From: 43-108 sp001915545
Lineage (GTDB): Bacteria > Bacteroidota > Bacteroidia > Bacteroidales > Bacteroidaceae
Assembly: GCA_902491215.1 (NCBI GenBank)
Contig: CABUGV010000003.1
Location: forward strand, 75,519 to 139,518
Direction of reading: 5' to 3'
Length of the DNA: 64,000 bases
The notes beneath the pieces are model-generated. The model was not told the DNA's origin. It ran no database searches and was given only the letters and a program-made list of their open reading frames with translations. Positions 44,254 to 54,179 of the stretch are shown one piece after another. The position numbers and the translations under genes were made by a program. The stretch's first letter is position 1; each line of letters starts with the position of its first letter.

Positions 44254-44300
44254 AAAAGGTCGTATCATTACCCAATTTAGGAGATTGATACGACCTTTTT
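44254..44300. terminator. Terminator of the S9 peptidase gene
   Basis: AAAAGGTCGTATCA (44254-44267) pairs perfectly with TGATACGACCTTTT (44286-44299). A and T runs on both sides allow bidirectional use. It lies ~108 bp beyond the peptidase stop. Confidence 0.8.
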
Positions 44301-44407
44301 AGTATAGTGTTTACATATCAATAGCTTTTCTGATAGGACACTTTTTCAGTTTTGAGATAAGCTTATGATATTTTTTATACACAGCTGTAGGAAAACGTGA
44401 ATCCTTG

Positions 44408-46960
44408 TCACTGTAAACGTTTTTCAGGATAAATGTCATTCCACCATTCTGGAGAATCCTGAAGCCATTTGGCAAACCATGCCATAATGCTGTTGTGCCA
44501 TAAGGTGCGTTTTGTGTAGTCTGCCACAAAATGGTCCTCTCCGTCAACCTGAATAAACTCTACGGGTTTGCCCAAAATTTTCAGAGCGTTGTAGAGCTGT
44601 ATGCTTTCTCCAACAGGAACATTTGTGTCGGCTGTGCCATGCAGCAGTAGAAGAGGGGTATTGATTTTGTCAGCATTGAACAATGAACCTTGTTCTGTGA
44701 AAAGTTCTGGATTGCTCCACGGATAACTTTGTGCGGCCGCTACTGCATTGTAGCCTACACCCCAATAACCTTCGCCCCAATAGCTTGTGACATTGCTGAT
44801 GCCGGCATGAGACACTGCGGCTGCGAACAAGTCTGTTCTGGTTTGAAGATATTGGGTCATAAAACCTCCGTATGAAGCTCCAATACATCCTATCTTGTTT
44901 TCATTGACAAATGGATGCTCCTTGCAGAACTGGCGAGTTCCTTCAATAATGTCGTCTGCTGTACGCTTTCCCCAGGCGTTTACGTGGCGTGCGGAGAATT
45001 CCTGACCGTAACCGATGGTTCCGCTTGGGTTTACTACATAAACAACATAATTGCGTGAAGCGAACAGTTGAGCTGCGTATGGCGTGTCGAGCGAACGTGT
45101 TGTAGGCGTAGTTCCTCCGTAATAGTATACAATTAGAGGGTAGTTTTTAGTTTCATCAAATTCTGGCGGCAGACAATAATATCCTTCTATCGTTGTTCCG
45201 TCGGAGGCTGTGAAGTTCCAGGGCTTTATTTCACCCATTTCGATTTCTGCTATTGATTCAGAATATGGGTCTGCTATCAATGTTGTCCTTTCTTTCTTCA
45301 TGTCAAACATATAGCCGGCTGAACTGCTGCTTGCAGTGACACTTGTATATGCCGCATAAGGTGCATTGTAAGCCAATGAAAAGCTGCGGACGCAATCTCC
45401 CTCCAATGGAAGTTTTTCGTAACGGCCATTTTTCGGGTCGTATCTGTATATAGGTTCTTTGTCACCGTCGCTTGTCTTGAAGTAAATGCAATTGTCGTAG
45501 CGGTTCCATTGCAGAAATGAAACAGTCGGTGCAAAGTCTTTGGTAATTGGATTTATCTTCTTTGTCGCACAGTCCAGTATGAAAGCCTGTGTGTCGTAAT
45601 TGTTGGCAATGGGATGTGAACCGCAGTTTTTGCCGATTCCGTCAAAAGCCTCAGGTCCGCCGGTAATAATAACCTTGTCTGCTTCTGGTGAGAAAGATGC
45701 TCCTCCCATAAAAGCATCGCTTACAATAAGTGTATCTATGCGCCTTGTCTGCAAATCCATACGGTAAAGGGAAGATTTGCTGAATGGCCATTTGTCGGGT
45801 GTAGATTCGCTCATTCCGTAGAGCATGTATCTTCCGTCATCACTTATGTCGTGCAGTATGGATGAGCGGAGTCCGTAAGTAAGGCGTTCTCTCAATCCTG
45901 TGCCGATGTCGTATCGGGATATAAACCATCTGTTACGCGTGTTCGGCACTCTGTCTGATGGACTTAACAGACGGTGAACCGGTTTTTTGTCTCCTTCGAT
46001 TGTTTCGTGTAGTGAGAAGAATAGTGATTTCTCATCTGGCGACCATCTGAAGCTTTCTTCTGGAACATTGTCGGCTATAACTTCCTCCTGTAGCGTTTTA
46101 GGATCGATTGTTATGATTTTAACTCCATTGTCGGATGTGGCTGTATAGTAAAGTTGAGACGTCTTTGGTGTCCAATTCAGATTTTTTGAGCCTTGTGTAA
46201 ATGTTGCAAGCTTTTTGCCGCTTTTAACTTCAGATAGTATGGTGTATGTATTGCTTCTTTTCAGATCATATTTGTCTGTGTACTGTGTAAGGAGGTATTT
46301 CCCGTCGGGAGATATGCTTACTCTGGATACGCGGTTGCCGAATACCGTATTAGGTAAAAGGAATCGTCCTTTTATGTCCGGCCCGCATGATATAGACACA
46401 GTTGAATCGGACTTGGCATCCCATTCTGCTGACATTGCAACTTCTGTAGTATCTTGCGGTTCCAGCAGAATTTTAATTGCAACATTGTATGTAACTCCGG
46501 GTTCCATGCGTAATGCCGTGGTACATTCCTGCGCCTTGGCAATGGAGTCCTCTCTGCTTTGTTTGTCGGCACAGCGGGTTCCGTCAATGTAAACCTCCAT
46601 TCTGTTTGGAGTCTTGAACTTTAGGTCTGCATTGACAAATCGGTCGGTGCGGATTCTCGTATGCAGTACGCAGATGCTGTACTCTTTGTTCTGAGAAACC
46701 GGTATAGTAAACAAGCCTGTTGTATCGGCCATCAGTTCTGTAGAATTCTTGTCGGCTGTGTTTTCTAATGAAACCATCGATTCAAGCAGAATTTTTTCCA
46801 GCTGATGTTTCTGGCCTCTTACGTCTATGGAGTCGGTAAATAACGGTTTGTGCACCTCAATGGGGTGGTGCATTCTCAATTTTGTAAGATTGTCGGCTCC
46901 TGCCATGCCGGCTATTCCGCAAAGGATGGCAGTAATAAGTAAGTTTTTTCTATTCGTCAT
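44408..46960 (-). CDS. Secreted S9 family (prolyl oligopeptidase/DPP-like) serine peptidase
   Basis: The 850-aa protein has a signal peptide (to about residue 22, ...GMAGA). A beta-propeller-like middle follows, with WSPDEKSLFFS and ISDDGRYMLYGMS blade motifs. The C-terminal alpha/beta-hydrolase domain has the nucleophile GASYGGF (Ser696), Asp in HGTADTNVP and His in DGEDHFV. These enzymes cleave short peptides, often after Pro or Ala, in the periplasm. The triad is intact. It is a single gene between convergent spt and divergent aspS. Confidence 0.92.
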   Translation of the reverse strand: MTNRKNLLITAILCGIAGMAGADNLTKLRMHHPIEVHKPLFTDSIDVRGQKHQLEKILLESMVSLENTADKNSTELMADTTGLFTIPVSQNKEYSICVLHTRIRTDRFVNADLKFKTPNRMEVYIDGTRCADKQSREDSIAKAQECTTALRMEPGVTYNVAIKILLEPQDTTEVAMSAEWDAKSDSTVSISCGPDIKGRFLLPNTVFGNRVSRVSISPDGKYLLTQYTDKYDLKRSNTYTILSEVKSGKKLATFTQGSKNLNWTPKTSQLYYTATSDNGVKIITIDPKTLQEEVIADNVPEESFRWSPDEKSLFFSLHETIEGDKKPVHRLLSPSDRVPNTRNRWFISRYDIGTGLRERLTYGLRSSILHDISDDGRYMLYGMSESTPDKWPFSKSSLYRMDLQTRRIDTLIVSDAFMGGASFSPEADKVIITGGPEAFDGIGKNCGSHPIANNYDTQAFILDCATKKINPITKDFAPTVSFLQWNRYDNCIYFKTSDGDKEPIYRYDPKNGRYEKLPLEGDCVRSFSLAYNAPYAAYTSVTASSSSAGYMFDMKKERTTLIADPYSESIAEIEMGEIKPWNFTASDGTTIEGYYCLPPEFDETKNYPLIVYYYGGTTPTTRSLDTPYAAQLFASRNYVVYVVNPSGTIGYGQEFSARHVNAWGKRTADDIIEGTRQFCKEHPFVNENKIGCIGASYGGFMTQYLQTRTDLFAAAVSHAGISNVTSYWGEGYWGVGYNAVAAAQSYPWSNPELFTEQGSLFNADKINTPLLLLHGTADTNVPVGESIQLYNALKILGKPVEFIQVDGEDHFVADYTKRTLWHNSIMAWFAKWLQDSPEWWNDIYPEKRLQ

Positions 46961-47395
46961 TTTGTATTGGTGAGTTTTGATTTTATTTCAGATAATCTTT
47001 TTCAGTATTCATTTTTTCAAAATCTTATATCAAGAAATTGTCCTGAAAGGGAGTGAATCTAGCTGCTGTGTGATAGATTGTATATAAGTGTGTTATGTGT
47101 GTATGTCGATGATGCTTATGATAGGATAAGGAAATGGAAATCTTTCGTAAAAGACTGTATTATTGTATAATGCAAATAGATTCATAGTATAAATAGGTTT
47201 GGGAAATATTTATGCAGATCATATTCCTGATACAAAGATATGGAAACTCACTTGAACTCTTTGTTTTTTAATAGAATAATGTTGCCTGATTCTGCAATTA
47301 AATATAAAAGCTTTGCTGGTTTTGTTTTTTGTGGCATGTTGGATATCCCCAGTTTGTATTTAAAACAATCAGTGCTGAGCCATTTACCTTGTTTT
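46961..47395. other. Divergent intergenic region of the S9 peptidase and aspS
   Basis: An AT-rich noncoding stretch. A minus-strand TATCTTTG at 47233-47240 could be a distant -7 box for the peptidase gene, but no -33 partner is visible. Nothing else is recognised. Confidence 0.35.
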
Positions 47396-47427
47396 ATTGG
47401 TATTTCACAAGATTTTCTATACCTTTG
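47396..47427 (+). promoter_or_regulatory. aspS promoter
   Basis: ATTG (47396-47399), a 20-bp spacer and TACCTTTG (47420-47427) match the Bacteroidetes promoter consensus. Transcription should start near 47434, about 27 nt before ATG 47461. Confidence 0.75.
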
Positions 47428-47460
47428 CATATTAGCAAACATTTATAACATATATATATT

Positions 47461-49227
47461 ATGTACAGAACTCAAACTTGCGGTGAGCTGCGCATTTCGG
47501 ATGCCGGCAAGACCGTCACTTTGGCCGGATGGGTCCAGAGGGTACGCAAAATGGGAGGTATGACATTCGTCGACCTTCGCGACCGCTATGGCATCACTCA
47601 GCTCGTGTTCAACGAGGAGCAGAATGCCGAACTGTGCGAAAGAGCAAACAAGCTCGGACGTGAATATGTGATTCAGGTAAGCGGTACTGTGAACGAACGC
47701 TACAGCAAGAATGCAAATATTCCTACTGGCGACATTGAAATCATCGTGGACAAGCTGACGGTGCTCAATGCATCGGAAGTACCTCCGTTTACAATTGAGG
47801 ACAACAGCGACGGTGGCGACGACATCAGAATGAAGTACAGATATCTCGATTTGAGACGTTCGTGCGTAAGAAAGAATCTTGAGCTTCGCCACGAGATGTG
47901 CATTGCTGTGAGAAACTATCTGAGCAACCTTGGATTCCTTGAGGTTGAAACTCCTATGCTTATCGGTTCTACTCCAGAAGGTGCGAGAGATTTCGTGGTA
48001 CCTTCAAGAATGAATCCTGGACAGTTCTATGCTCTTCCGCAGAGCCCTCAGACATTGAAGCAGCTTCTCATGGTAGCAGGCTTCGACAGATACTTCCAGA
48101 TTGTGAAGTGTTTCCGCGATGAGGACCTCAGAGCTGACCGTCAGCCGGAGTTCACTCAGATCGACTGCGAAATGAGTTTCGTTACTCAGGAAGACATCAT
48201 ACAGACTTTCGAAGGTATGGCCAAGTATCTGTTCAAGACTATACGTGGTGTAGAATTCGACAAGCCTTTCCTGCGTCTGCCATGGGCTGAGGCCATGAAG
48301 CGTTTCGGTTCTGACAAACCGGATATGCGTTTCGGCATGGAGTTCGTTGAACTTATGGATGTGTTCAAGGGCAAGGGTGATTTTGCTGTATTCAACGATG
48401 CTGAGTACATCGGAGGTATATGTGCAACTGGATGTGCTTCTTATACACGCAAGCAGATGGATCAGCTTACAGACTTTGTCAAGAGACCTCAGATCGGTGC
48501 AAAGGGACTTGTTTATGCAAGAGTTCAGGAGGAAGGTTCTGTCAAGTCGAGCGTCGACAAGTTCTACTCAGAGGATGTGCTTGCAGCACTCAAGGAGAAG
48601 ATGCAGGCTGCTCCTGGCGACCTCATTCTCATCTTGAGCGGTGCAGACGCTATGAAGACAAGAAAGCAACTCTGCGAATTGCGTCTTGAAATGGGTGAGA
48701 GACTCGGTCTTCGCGACAAGAATAAGTTCGCTCTTCTTTGGGTAACAGAGTTCCCTATGTTTGAGTGGAGCGACGAGGAAGGCAGACTTATGGCTATGCA
48801 CCATCCGTTCACTCATCCTATGGACGAGGATATTCCTTTGCTTGACACTGATCCGGCAGCTGTAAGAGCCGATGCTTACGATATGGTATGCAACGGTATC
48901 GAAGTCGGCGGTGGTTCAATACGTATACATGATCCTAAGCTTCAGGAGAAGATGTTCGAGATTCTCGGATTCACTCCAGAGAGAGCTCAGGAGCAGTTCG
49001 GCTTCTTGATGAACGCCTTCAAGTACGGTGCTCCTCCTCATGGAGGTCTTGCTTACGGTCTTGACAGATGGGTAAGTATCTTTGCCGGACTTGACAGTAT
49101 ACGCGACTGTATTGCATTCCCTAAGAACAACAGCGGACGCGACGTCATGCTTGATGCTCCTGCGTGCATCGATCAGAAACAGCTTGACGAACTTTGTCTG
49201 AAGGTTGATCTGCCTGAAGACAAATGA
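47461..49227 (+). CDS. aspS: Aspartyl-tRNA synthetase
   Basis: AspRS charges tRNA-Asp. The 588-aa class II enzyme has an N-terminal OB-fold (TVTLAGWVQRVRKMGGMTFV). Motif 2 is KCFRDEDLRADRQPEFTQID, a bacterial GAD insertion domain sits in the middle, and motif 3 is GGLAYGLDRWVSI. Length is that of the bacterial type. It is monocistronic, with promoter and terminator visible. Confidence 0.98.
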   Translation: MYRTQTCGELRISDAGKTVTLAGWVQRVRKMGGMTFVDLRDRYGITQLVFNEEQNAELCERANKLGREYVIQVSGTVNERYSKNANIPTGDIEIIVDKLTVLNASEVPPFTIEDNSDGGDDIRMKYRYLDLRRSCVRKNLELRHEMCIAVRNYLSNLGFLEVETPMLIGSTPEGARDFVVPSRMNPGQFYALPQSPQTLKQLLMVAGFDRYFQIVKCFRDEDLRADRQPEFTQIDCEMSFVTQEDIIQTFEGMAKYLFKTIRGVEFDKPFLRLPWAEAMKRFGSDKPDMRFGMEFVELMDVFKGKGDFAVFNDAEYIGGICATGCASYTRKQMDQLTDFVKRPQIGAKGLVYARVQEEGSVKSSVDKFYSEDVLAALKEKMQAAPGDLILILSGADAMKTRKQLCELRLEMGERLGLRDKNKFALLWVTEFPMFEWSDEEGRLMAMHHPFTHPMDEDIPLLDTDPAAVRADAYDMVCNGIEVGGGSIRIHDPKLQEKMFEILGFTPERAQEQFGFLMNAFKYGAPPHGGLAYGLDRWVSIFAGLDSIRDCIAFPKNNSGRDVMLDAPACIDQKQLDELCLKVDLPEDK

Positions 49228-49278
49228 TGCGTACAGCATGTTGACTAAAGCAGATTTATTTTTACATGATTGATAACT

Positions 49279-49330
49279 GAAGCCGTGTGCGCAGGATTTT
49301 TCATTCGACTGCGCATACGGCTTCTTTTTT
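49279..49330 (+). terminator. aspS terminator
   Basis: Bases 49279-49294 (GAAGCCGTGTGCGCAG) pair with 49309-49324 with a single G-U pair, followed by six T. Confidence 0.9.
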
Positions 49331-49384
49331 CAGGCAAATGAAGCGATGTCTTTGCTTCTCGGATTCATATAAGACTTTTGACAA

Positions 49385-49987
49385 ATGAAAATTCTACACA
49401 TGTCCGACACTCACGGCTTGCATGGAAAGCTGGGAAATCTGCCCGATGCCGATGTTGTAGTGCATTCGGGCGACCTGAGCTTCAGCGGTTCTGTGTATGA
49501 AGCGGAGGATTTCATAAGGTGGTTTTCGTCTTTGCCGTACAGACACAAGGTGTTCATTGCCGGCAACCACGACTCTTGCTTCTGTGATGCTGAGGTTACA
49601 GGACTTCCTGACAATGTGCATTATCTATGCAACTCGTCGGTGATTATCGAAGGTGTGAAGCTGTACGGTATGCCGATGTTCATGGAAGATTTGGCAGACG
49701 GCAGTTATGACAGGAACATTCGTGCAATTCCTGAAGACACAGATGTGCTGATTACGCATCAGCCTCCTTACAAGATTCTGGATTTTTCGGAAAACAGACA
49801 TTATGGCGACAAGGGTATATGGAAACGTGTTATGGAAGTTGCGCCTCGTTTCCATCTTTTCGGTCATATACATAATGCCTATAACATGTATACGTTTAAG
49901 CAGGTTGCTTTTTCGAATGCCTCGCTTGTGGACAACGACTATGAACTTTGTCGTGAGCCGAGGCTTCTTGAGGTCACAGAAAAATAG
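49385..49987 (+). CDS. Calcineurin-like metallophosphoesterase
   Basis: The 200-aa protein shows all the metallophosphoesterase signature blocks: MSDTHG near residue 7, VVHSGDLSFSG, FIAGNHDSC, LITHQPPY and LFGHIHNAY. It binds two metals and hydrolyses phosphoesters. The substrate is not evident from sequence. Length fits the YfcE-like/UPF0046-like cytosolic group. It has its own terminator. Confidence 0.9.
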   Translation: MKILHMSDTHGLHGKLGNLPDADVVVHSGDLSFSGSVYEAEDFIRWFSSLPYRHKVFIAGNHDSCFCDAEVTGLPDNVHYLCNSSVIIEGVKLYGMPMFMEDLADGSYDRNIRAIPEDTDVLITHQPPYKILDFSENRHYGDKGIWKRVMEVAPRFHLFGHIHNAYNMYTFKQVAFSNASLVDNDYELCREPRLLEVTEK

Positions 49988-50029
49988 AAACCGGCATGCA
50001 CATTCAGTATTTTTGATGCATGCCGGTTT
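49988..50029. terminator. Terminator of the phosphoesterase gene
   Basis: AAACCGGCATGCA (49988-50000) pairs perfectly with TGCATGCCGGTTT (50017-50029), with a T-rich loop. It lies between convergent genes and may serve both. Confidence 0.8.
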
Positions 50030-50065
50030 CTGTTATATAGAGAATATTAAGATATCAGCTTTCAA

Positions 50066-50692
50066 TTATTTCTTTTCGTCAGCCTTCTTGGCGTTCTTGT
50101 AGCGCTTGTTGAGTGCTGTTACAACTTCGTCTGTAACGTTATACTGGTCGCCGGCGTAGAGAACGTTGTCGATTCCGCTGCTCTTGCAGAGTATGAAGTC
50201 AAAGCCTTTCTCTTTAGCGTAGATCTTTATGAAGTTCTGTATTGTGTCTGTCAGAGCCTGCATTTCCTTCTGATATTCTTCCTGAAGGCTGTTTGAGAGT
50301 CTGCCCTGAAGTTCCTGTATGTCCTGCTGAAGTCTTGCAAGTCTTGCCTGTTCGTTGTTGAACTGCTCCTGAGTGTACTGGTTAGACTGTGCTTTCTTCT
50401 GGAACTCCTGCATCTGGTTTGCAAGGCTTCTTCCTTTCTCGTTTACAGTAGACTCAGCATTGGTTCTTTTCTTTTCGAAGTTTTCGCTTACGTCCTTGTA
50501 GTATTCGTACTGGTTTGTAAGAGTGTCGATCTGTACGAATGCGATGCGCAGAGACGAAGCAGATTCAACTTTGCTGTTTTCTTGATTTTCCGTATTGTTA
50601 GCGCTTTCGTTGTTTTTGTCACCGCATGCAACCATAGTGGCGGCGATGGCAAGCAGTGCCACACCGTTGCGGAAAAAAGTTCTAGTTTTCAT
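50066..50692 (-). CDS. OmpH/Skp-like periplasmic chaperone lipoprotein
   Basis: The 208-aa protein has a lipoprotein signal, LLAIAATMVACGDKN (Cys23), a Ser/Asn/Glu-rich linker, and then the OmpH/Skp fold. The fold starts with LRIAFVQIDTLTNQYEYYKD, followed by a long coiled coil (QMQEFQKKAQSNQYTQEQFN) and a C-terminal GFDFILCKSSGIDNVLYAG segment. Skp-like proteins hold unfolded outer-membrane proteins. Lipidation is an inference from the cysteine. A small membrane protein gene lies 47 bp upstream. Confidence 0.88.
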   Translation of the reverse strand: MKTRTFFRNGVALLAIAATMVACGDKNNESANNTENQENSKVESASSLRIAFVQIDTLTNQYEYYKDVSENFEKKRTNAESTVNEKGRSLANQMQEFQKKAQSNQYTQEQFNNEQARLARLQQDIQELQGRLSNSLQEEYQKEMQALTDTIQNFIKIYAKEKGFDFILCKSSGIDNVLYAGDQYNVTDEVVTALNKRYKNAKKADEKK

Positions 50693-50739
50693 ATTTCTAA
50701 TTTGGATATAAATTGTTTGTTTCTCGTTTGTATTCTAAT

Positions 50740-50958
50740 TTATTTTCTTGGGCTTCTTTCTGCTATGGCATGCGGGTTCTTTTTACGCATTGCAAAGTCC
50801 TGGCTCTGTACGCATCCGATGCCTCTTTCTCTCATGGCTTTATTGGCCGAAACGTGAGTCTTCGGGAATCTGCCGTTCTTTTTCAGAATTATAGATATGC
50901 ACAGTAAAATCATGCATACAGCAATAATTAACAGGGTAATGAGAAATATTTTCAGCAT
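50740..50958 (-). CDS. Small single-helix membrane protein with conserved Cys-containing tail
   Basis: The 72-aa protein has an N-terminal helix (MLKIFLITLLIIAVCMILLC) followed by a basic cytoplasmic tail with KKNGRFPKTHV, ANKAMRERGIGCVQSQD. The well-spaced GRFP/H...NKAMRxRGIxC residues look conserved, and I recall similar unnamed Bacteroidales proteins. A distant likeness to NqrM-type maturation proteins is possible but unproven. It is on the same strand as the OmpH-like gene, with a 47-bp gap. Confidence 0.7.
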   Translation of the reverse strand: MLKIFLITLLIIAVCMILLCISIILKKNGRFPKTHVSANKAMRERGIGCVQSQDFAMRKKNPHAIAERSPRK

Positions 50959-51065
50959 TCTTTATTAATTTTGTGTGCAAATATAGCTGTTAAAAGTGTT
51001 TATGCAGTGACGCATATATGCTTTTAACCAAAATTAGGAATATTGATAATGTAATTATTATGATT

Positions 51066-52517
51066 ATGAACAACAATGATTTGAAACCAAAGGCTGTATT
51101 TGACATTTTCAGTCAAATCAATGCTATACCACGCCCTTCTAAGCACGAAGAAAAGATGATTGAGTTTCTCAAGGCTTTTGCTGCAGAGCATAACCTTCCT
51201 TGCAAGGTCGATGAAGCCGGCAACGTGCTCATCTCAAAAGGTGCTTCCAAAGGAAAGGAAAACCGCAAGACCGTGGTTCTTCAGTCACACATGGATATGG
51301 TATGCGAGAAGAACAGCGATGTCGATTTCGATTTCAAGAAGGACGCAATACAGACTTATGTCGATGGAGAATGGATGAAGGCTAAGGGCACAACGCTCGG
51401 TGCTGACGATGGTATCGGTATGGCGATAGCGCTCGCAGTTCTTACTTCTGAGGATATCGAGCACGGACCCGTTGAGTGTCTTTTCACACGCGATGAGGAA
51501 ACAGGACTCTCCGGTGCCTTTGCAATCCGTCCTGGATTCATGACAGGCGATTATCTTCTCAACCTCGACAGCGAGGACGAAGGCCAGATTTTCGTCGGTT
51601 GTGCCGGAGGTGCAAACACAGTTGCACGTTTCCACTATTCTGAGATAGATGTTCCGGAAGGATATTTCTTCTTCAAGGTAGGAGTGAGCGGTCTTACAGG
51701 CGGACATTCAGGCGATGATATCAATAAGAACAGGGCTAATGCCAATAAGCTTCTTGCAAGATTCCTTTACAACTGCTACAAGAAATACGATTTGTATCTC
51801 TGCTCAATCGACGGCGGAAATCTTCACAATGCAATTCCAAGAGAAGCACATGCCGTATGTGCACTGCCTGCTTCAGAAAAGGAAAACGTACGTGTAGATT
51901 TGAATGTTTTTGCTTCTGAAGTAGAAGGCGAGTTCTCTGTAACAGAGCCTAACATCAAGTTCACTCTCGAAAGTGCAGATGCATGCAAGGCCGTAGATGG
52001 CAAGGCTGCTTCCGGACTTATTTATGCACTTCAGAGCGTACACAACGGTGTGCTTGCCATGAGCCAGGATATTGAAGGACTCGTTGAGACAAGTTCCAAC
52101 CTTGCAAGCGTCAAGATGATTGACGGCGAAATCGTAATCACAAGCAGTCAGAGAAGTTCAATCTTGAGCGCACGCCACAACATGAGCCATACTGTAGCTT
52201 CTGCCTTCGAGATTGCCGGAGCAACGGTAGAGACCGGCGACGGTTATCCAGGATGGAAACCTAATCCGGAATCTGCAATCCTGAAGATTGCTGTAGATAC
52301 TTACGTCGAACTCTTCGGCAAGAAGCCTGAGGTGAAAGCTATCCACGCAGGTCTTGAGTGCGGACTCTTCAGCGAGAAGTATCCAGAAATGGACATGATT
52401 TCTTTCGGACCTACATTGCGCGGAGTTCACTCTCCAGAAGAAAGATTGCTCATCCCTACAGTAGATATGGTTTGGAGACACATGCTTGCCATTCTCAAGA
52501 ACATTCCTGTGAAATGA
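51066..52517 (+). CDS. pepD: Aminoacyl-histidine dipeptidase (M20)
   Basis: PepD hydrolyses Xaa-His and other dipeptides in the cytoplasm. From ATG 51066 the protein is 483 aa. Metal-site motifs are LQSHMDMV (His75, Asp77), LGADDGIGMA, TRDEETGLSGA with the catalytic Glu pair, and NLDSEDEGQIFVGCAGG. A lid domain sits in the middle, and IHAGLECGLF with the late metal ligands near the end. The frame extends upstream to 51018, but MNNNDLKPKAVFDIF fits the family start. Confidence 0.95.
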   Translation: MNNNDLKPKAVFDIFSQINAIPRPSKHEEKMIEFLKAFAAEHNLPCKVDEAGNVLISKGASKGKENRKTVVLQSHMDMVCEKNSDVDFDFKKDAIQTYVDGEWMKAKGTTLGADDGIGMAIALAVLTSEDIEHGPVECLFTRDEETGLSGAFAIRPGFMTGDYLLNLDSEDEGQIFVGCAGGANTVARFHYSEIDVPEGYFFFKVGVSGLTGGHSGDDINKNRANANKLLARFLYNCYKKYDLYLCSIDGGNLHNAIPREAHAVCALPASEKENVRVDLNVFASEVEGEFSVTEPNIKFTLESADACKAVDGKAASGLIYALQSVHNGVLAMSQDIEGLVETSSNLASVKMIDGEIVITSSQRSSILSARHNMSHTVASAFEIAGATVETGDGYPGWKPNPESAILKIAVDTYVELFGKKPEVKAIHAGLECGLFSEKYPEMDMISFGPTLRGVHSPEERLLIPTVDMVWRHMLAILKNIPVK

Positions 52518-52566
52518 TGAATTTTCCGACAGCCCTTCTTTTTGCGGGGCATAGTCTATAATAAAC

Positions 52567-52634
52567 AGAAGTGTTTCCCGTTGATACTATCAGGGCTATA
52601 CGCCCGTATCAATGTGAAACACTTCTTTTTTAAT
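52567..52634 (+). terminator. Two-tier terminator of pepD
   Basis: AGAAGTGTTTC (52567-52577) pairs with GAAACACTTCT (52616-52626). Inside it TTGATAC (52581-52587) pairs with GTATCAA (52606-52612), plus a short GGG/CCC helix. Seven T follow. The stacked stem is unusually long. Confidence 0.85.
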
Positions 52635-52655
52635 ATTTCTATTTTATAATTGTAT

Positions 52656-54113
52656 ATGAACATTACTTCCCGCTTAATCATAATACTGATGTCTGTGTTG
52701 GGCATCGCGGCTTGTACAAATGAAGAGTCGTTCACCGTCAGCTCCGGAGCACGTCTGGAGTTCTCGACCGACACCGTAAGCTTTGACACAATCTTTACGT
52801 CAATCGGTTCGTCAACGCAGCGAATGAAGGTGTACAACCGAAACAGCAAAGGCATACGCATTTCTTCAGCCTATCTTGCCAGCGGAGGAACTTCCGGTTT
52901 CAGAGTGAACATCGACGGCCAGTCGGGAACCACTTTCTCTGATGTCGAGATTTACAATAAGGACAGCATTTATGTTTTCGTGGAAGTAACAGTCGATCCT
53001 CACGATTCCGATTCTCCTGTGCTGGTAGAAGATTCTCTCATTTTCAATCTTGAAAGCGGTGTACGCCAGTCTGTCAAGCTCATGGCGTACGGTCGCGATG
53101 CCATAATCATGCGCGGAGAACATATCTCTTCGGATACGGAGTTCACCAAGACCAGACCATATCTCATCTACGACAGCCTCGTTGTTGACAGCGGTGCTGT
53201 GCTGAAGCTTCAGCCTGGTTCAGAACTCTATTTCCACAGCGAAGCAAAACTCATCGTCTTTGGTGAGCTTCACAGCGAAGGAACACTCGAAGAGGAAGTC
53301 GTGATGCGCGGTGACAGAACCGACAACATTCTCGACGGACTCCCTTACGACAGACTTGATGCACAGTGGGGTGGAGTAGTAGTCAAGGACGGAGCGCGCT
53401 GTGTGCTCAATCATACAGACATACACGGAGGACGATTCGGCATATCATGTACATCCGCAAAGCCCGAGACGCAAAGCATAGAGATTGAAAATTCTGTAAT
53501 ACACAATGTTGCAGGCGACGGACTCTATCTGGAGAACTGTTCTGCACGTGTATACAATTCTCAAATCTCCAACTCAAAAGGCTATTGCGTAAACATCGTA
53601 GGAGGAAATTCCGATTTCGTGCATTGTACAATTGTACAGTTCTATCCATGGAGCGGAGGCTACGGCAATGCCCTCCTGTTTACAAATGTATTGGGCGAAG
53701 AAACCTGTCCGCTTCAGAATGCATCGTTCACCAACTGCGTCATCACCGGCGGTGCCAAGGATGAAGTCTTCGGTGAGCGTTCCGACGATGAAAGTGTACC
53801 GTTTGTATACAAGTTCTACCACTGTTTCCTGAACACTGTCTACGATGAAGAGGACCCCGATGAAAACATGATTGATTGCGTATTCGAAAATGAAGAAAAC
53901 GACTGCTTCCGTCAGTCGAATTTCCGAAAACTCGATACCGACAACTACCTCTACGATTTCAGACTCGATTCTGCATCCTTGGCTAGAGGCATGGCCGACC
54001 CGGTCGTTTCAGCCGAATATCCGCTCGACCGCTATGGAGTCAGTCGGGTAGGCAACGGTGTGAAACCCGATGCAGGATGCTATCAATATGTTGAGACAGA
54101 AACGGAACAATAA
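52656..54113 (+). CDS. Lipoprotein with right-handed parallel beta-helix domain
   Basis: ATG 52656 (two codons inside the longest frame) gives 485 aa with a lipoprotein signal, LIIILMSVLGIAAC. A beta-sandwich region with DTVSFDTIFTSIGSSTQRM follows, then beta-helix coils (GARCVLNHTDIHGGRFGISC, NVAGDGLYLENCSARVYNSQ, NSKGYCVNIVGGNSDF). The chain ends with KPDAGCYQYVE, a motif shared by right-handed beta-helix surface proteins. Function is unknown, with surface or periplasmic binding or degradation possible. The EEP-family gene follows 66 bp later on the same strand. Confidence 0.8.
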   Translation: MNITSRLIIILMSVLGIAACTNEESFTVSSGARLEFSTDTVSFDTIFTSIGSSTQRMKVYNRNSKGIRISSAYLASGGTSGFRVNIDGQSGTTFSDVEIYNKDSIYVFVEVTVDPHDSDSPVLVEDSLIFNLESGVRQSVKLMAYGRDAIIMRGEHISSDTEFTKTRPYLIYDSLVVDSGAVLKLQPGSELYFHSEAKLIVFGELHSEGTLEEEVVMRGDRTDNILDGLPYDRLDAQWGGVVVKDGARCVLNHTDIHGGRFGISCTSAKPETQSIEIENSVIHNVAGDGLYLENCSARVYNSQISNSKGYCVNIVGGNSDFVHCTIVQFYPWSGGYGNALLFTNVLGEETCPLQNASFTNCVITGGAKDEVFGERSDDESVPFVYKFYHCFLNTVYDEEDPDENMIDCVFENEENDCFRQSNFRKLDTDNYLYDFRLDSASLARGMADPVVSAEYPLDRYGVSRVGNGVKPDAGCYQYVETETEQ

Positions 54114-54179
54114 CCGTTTCTGCCTCACGTTTTTTTGAATATCTCTACCCATTTACCTCGTCTCCCTTGTTAGCCGTCT

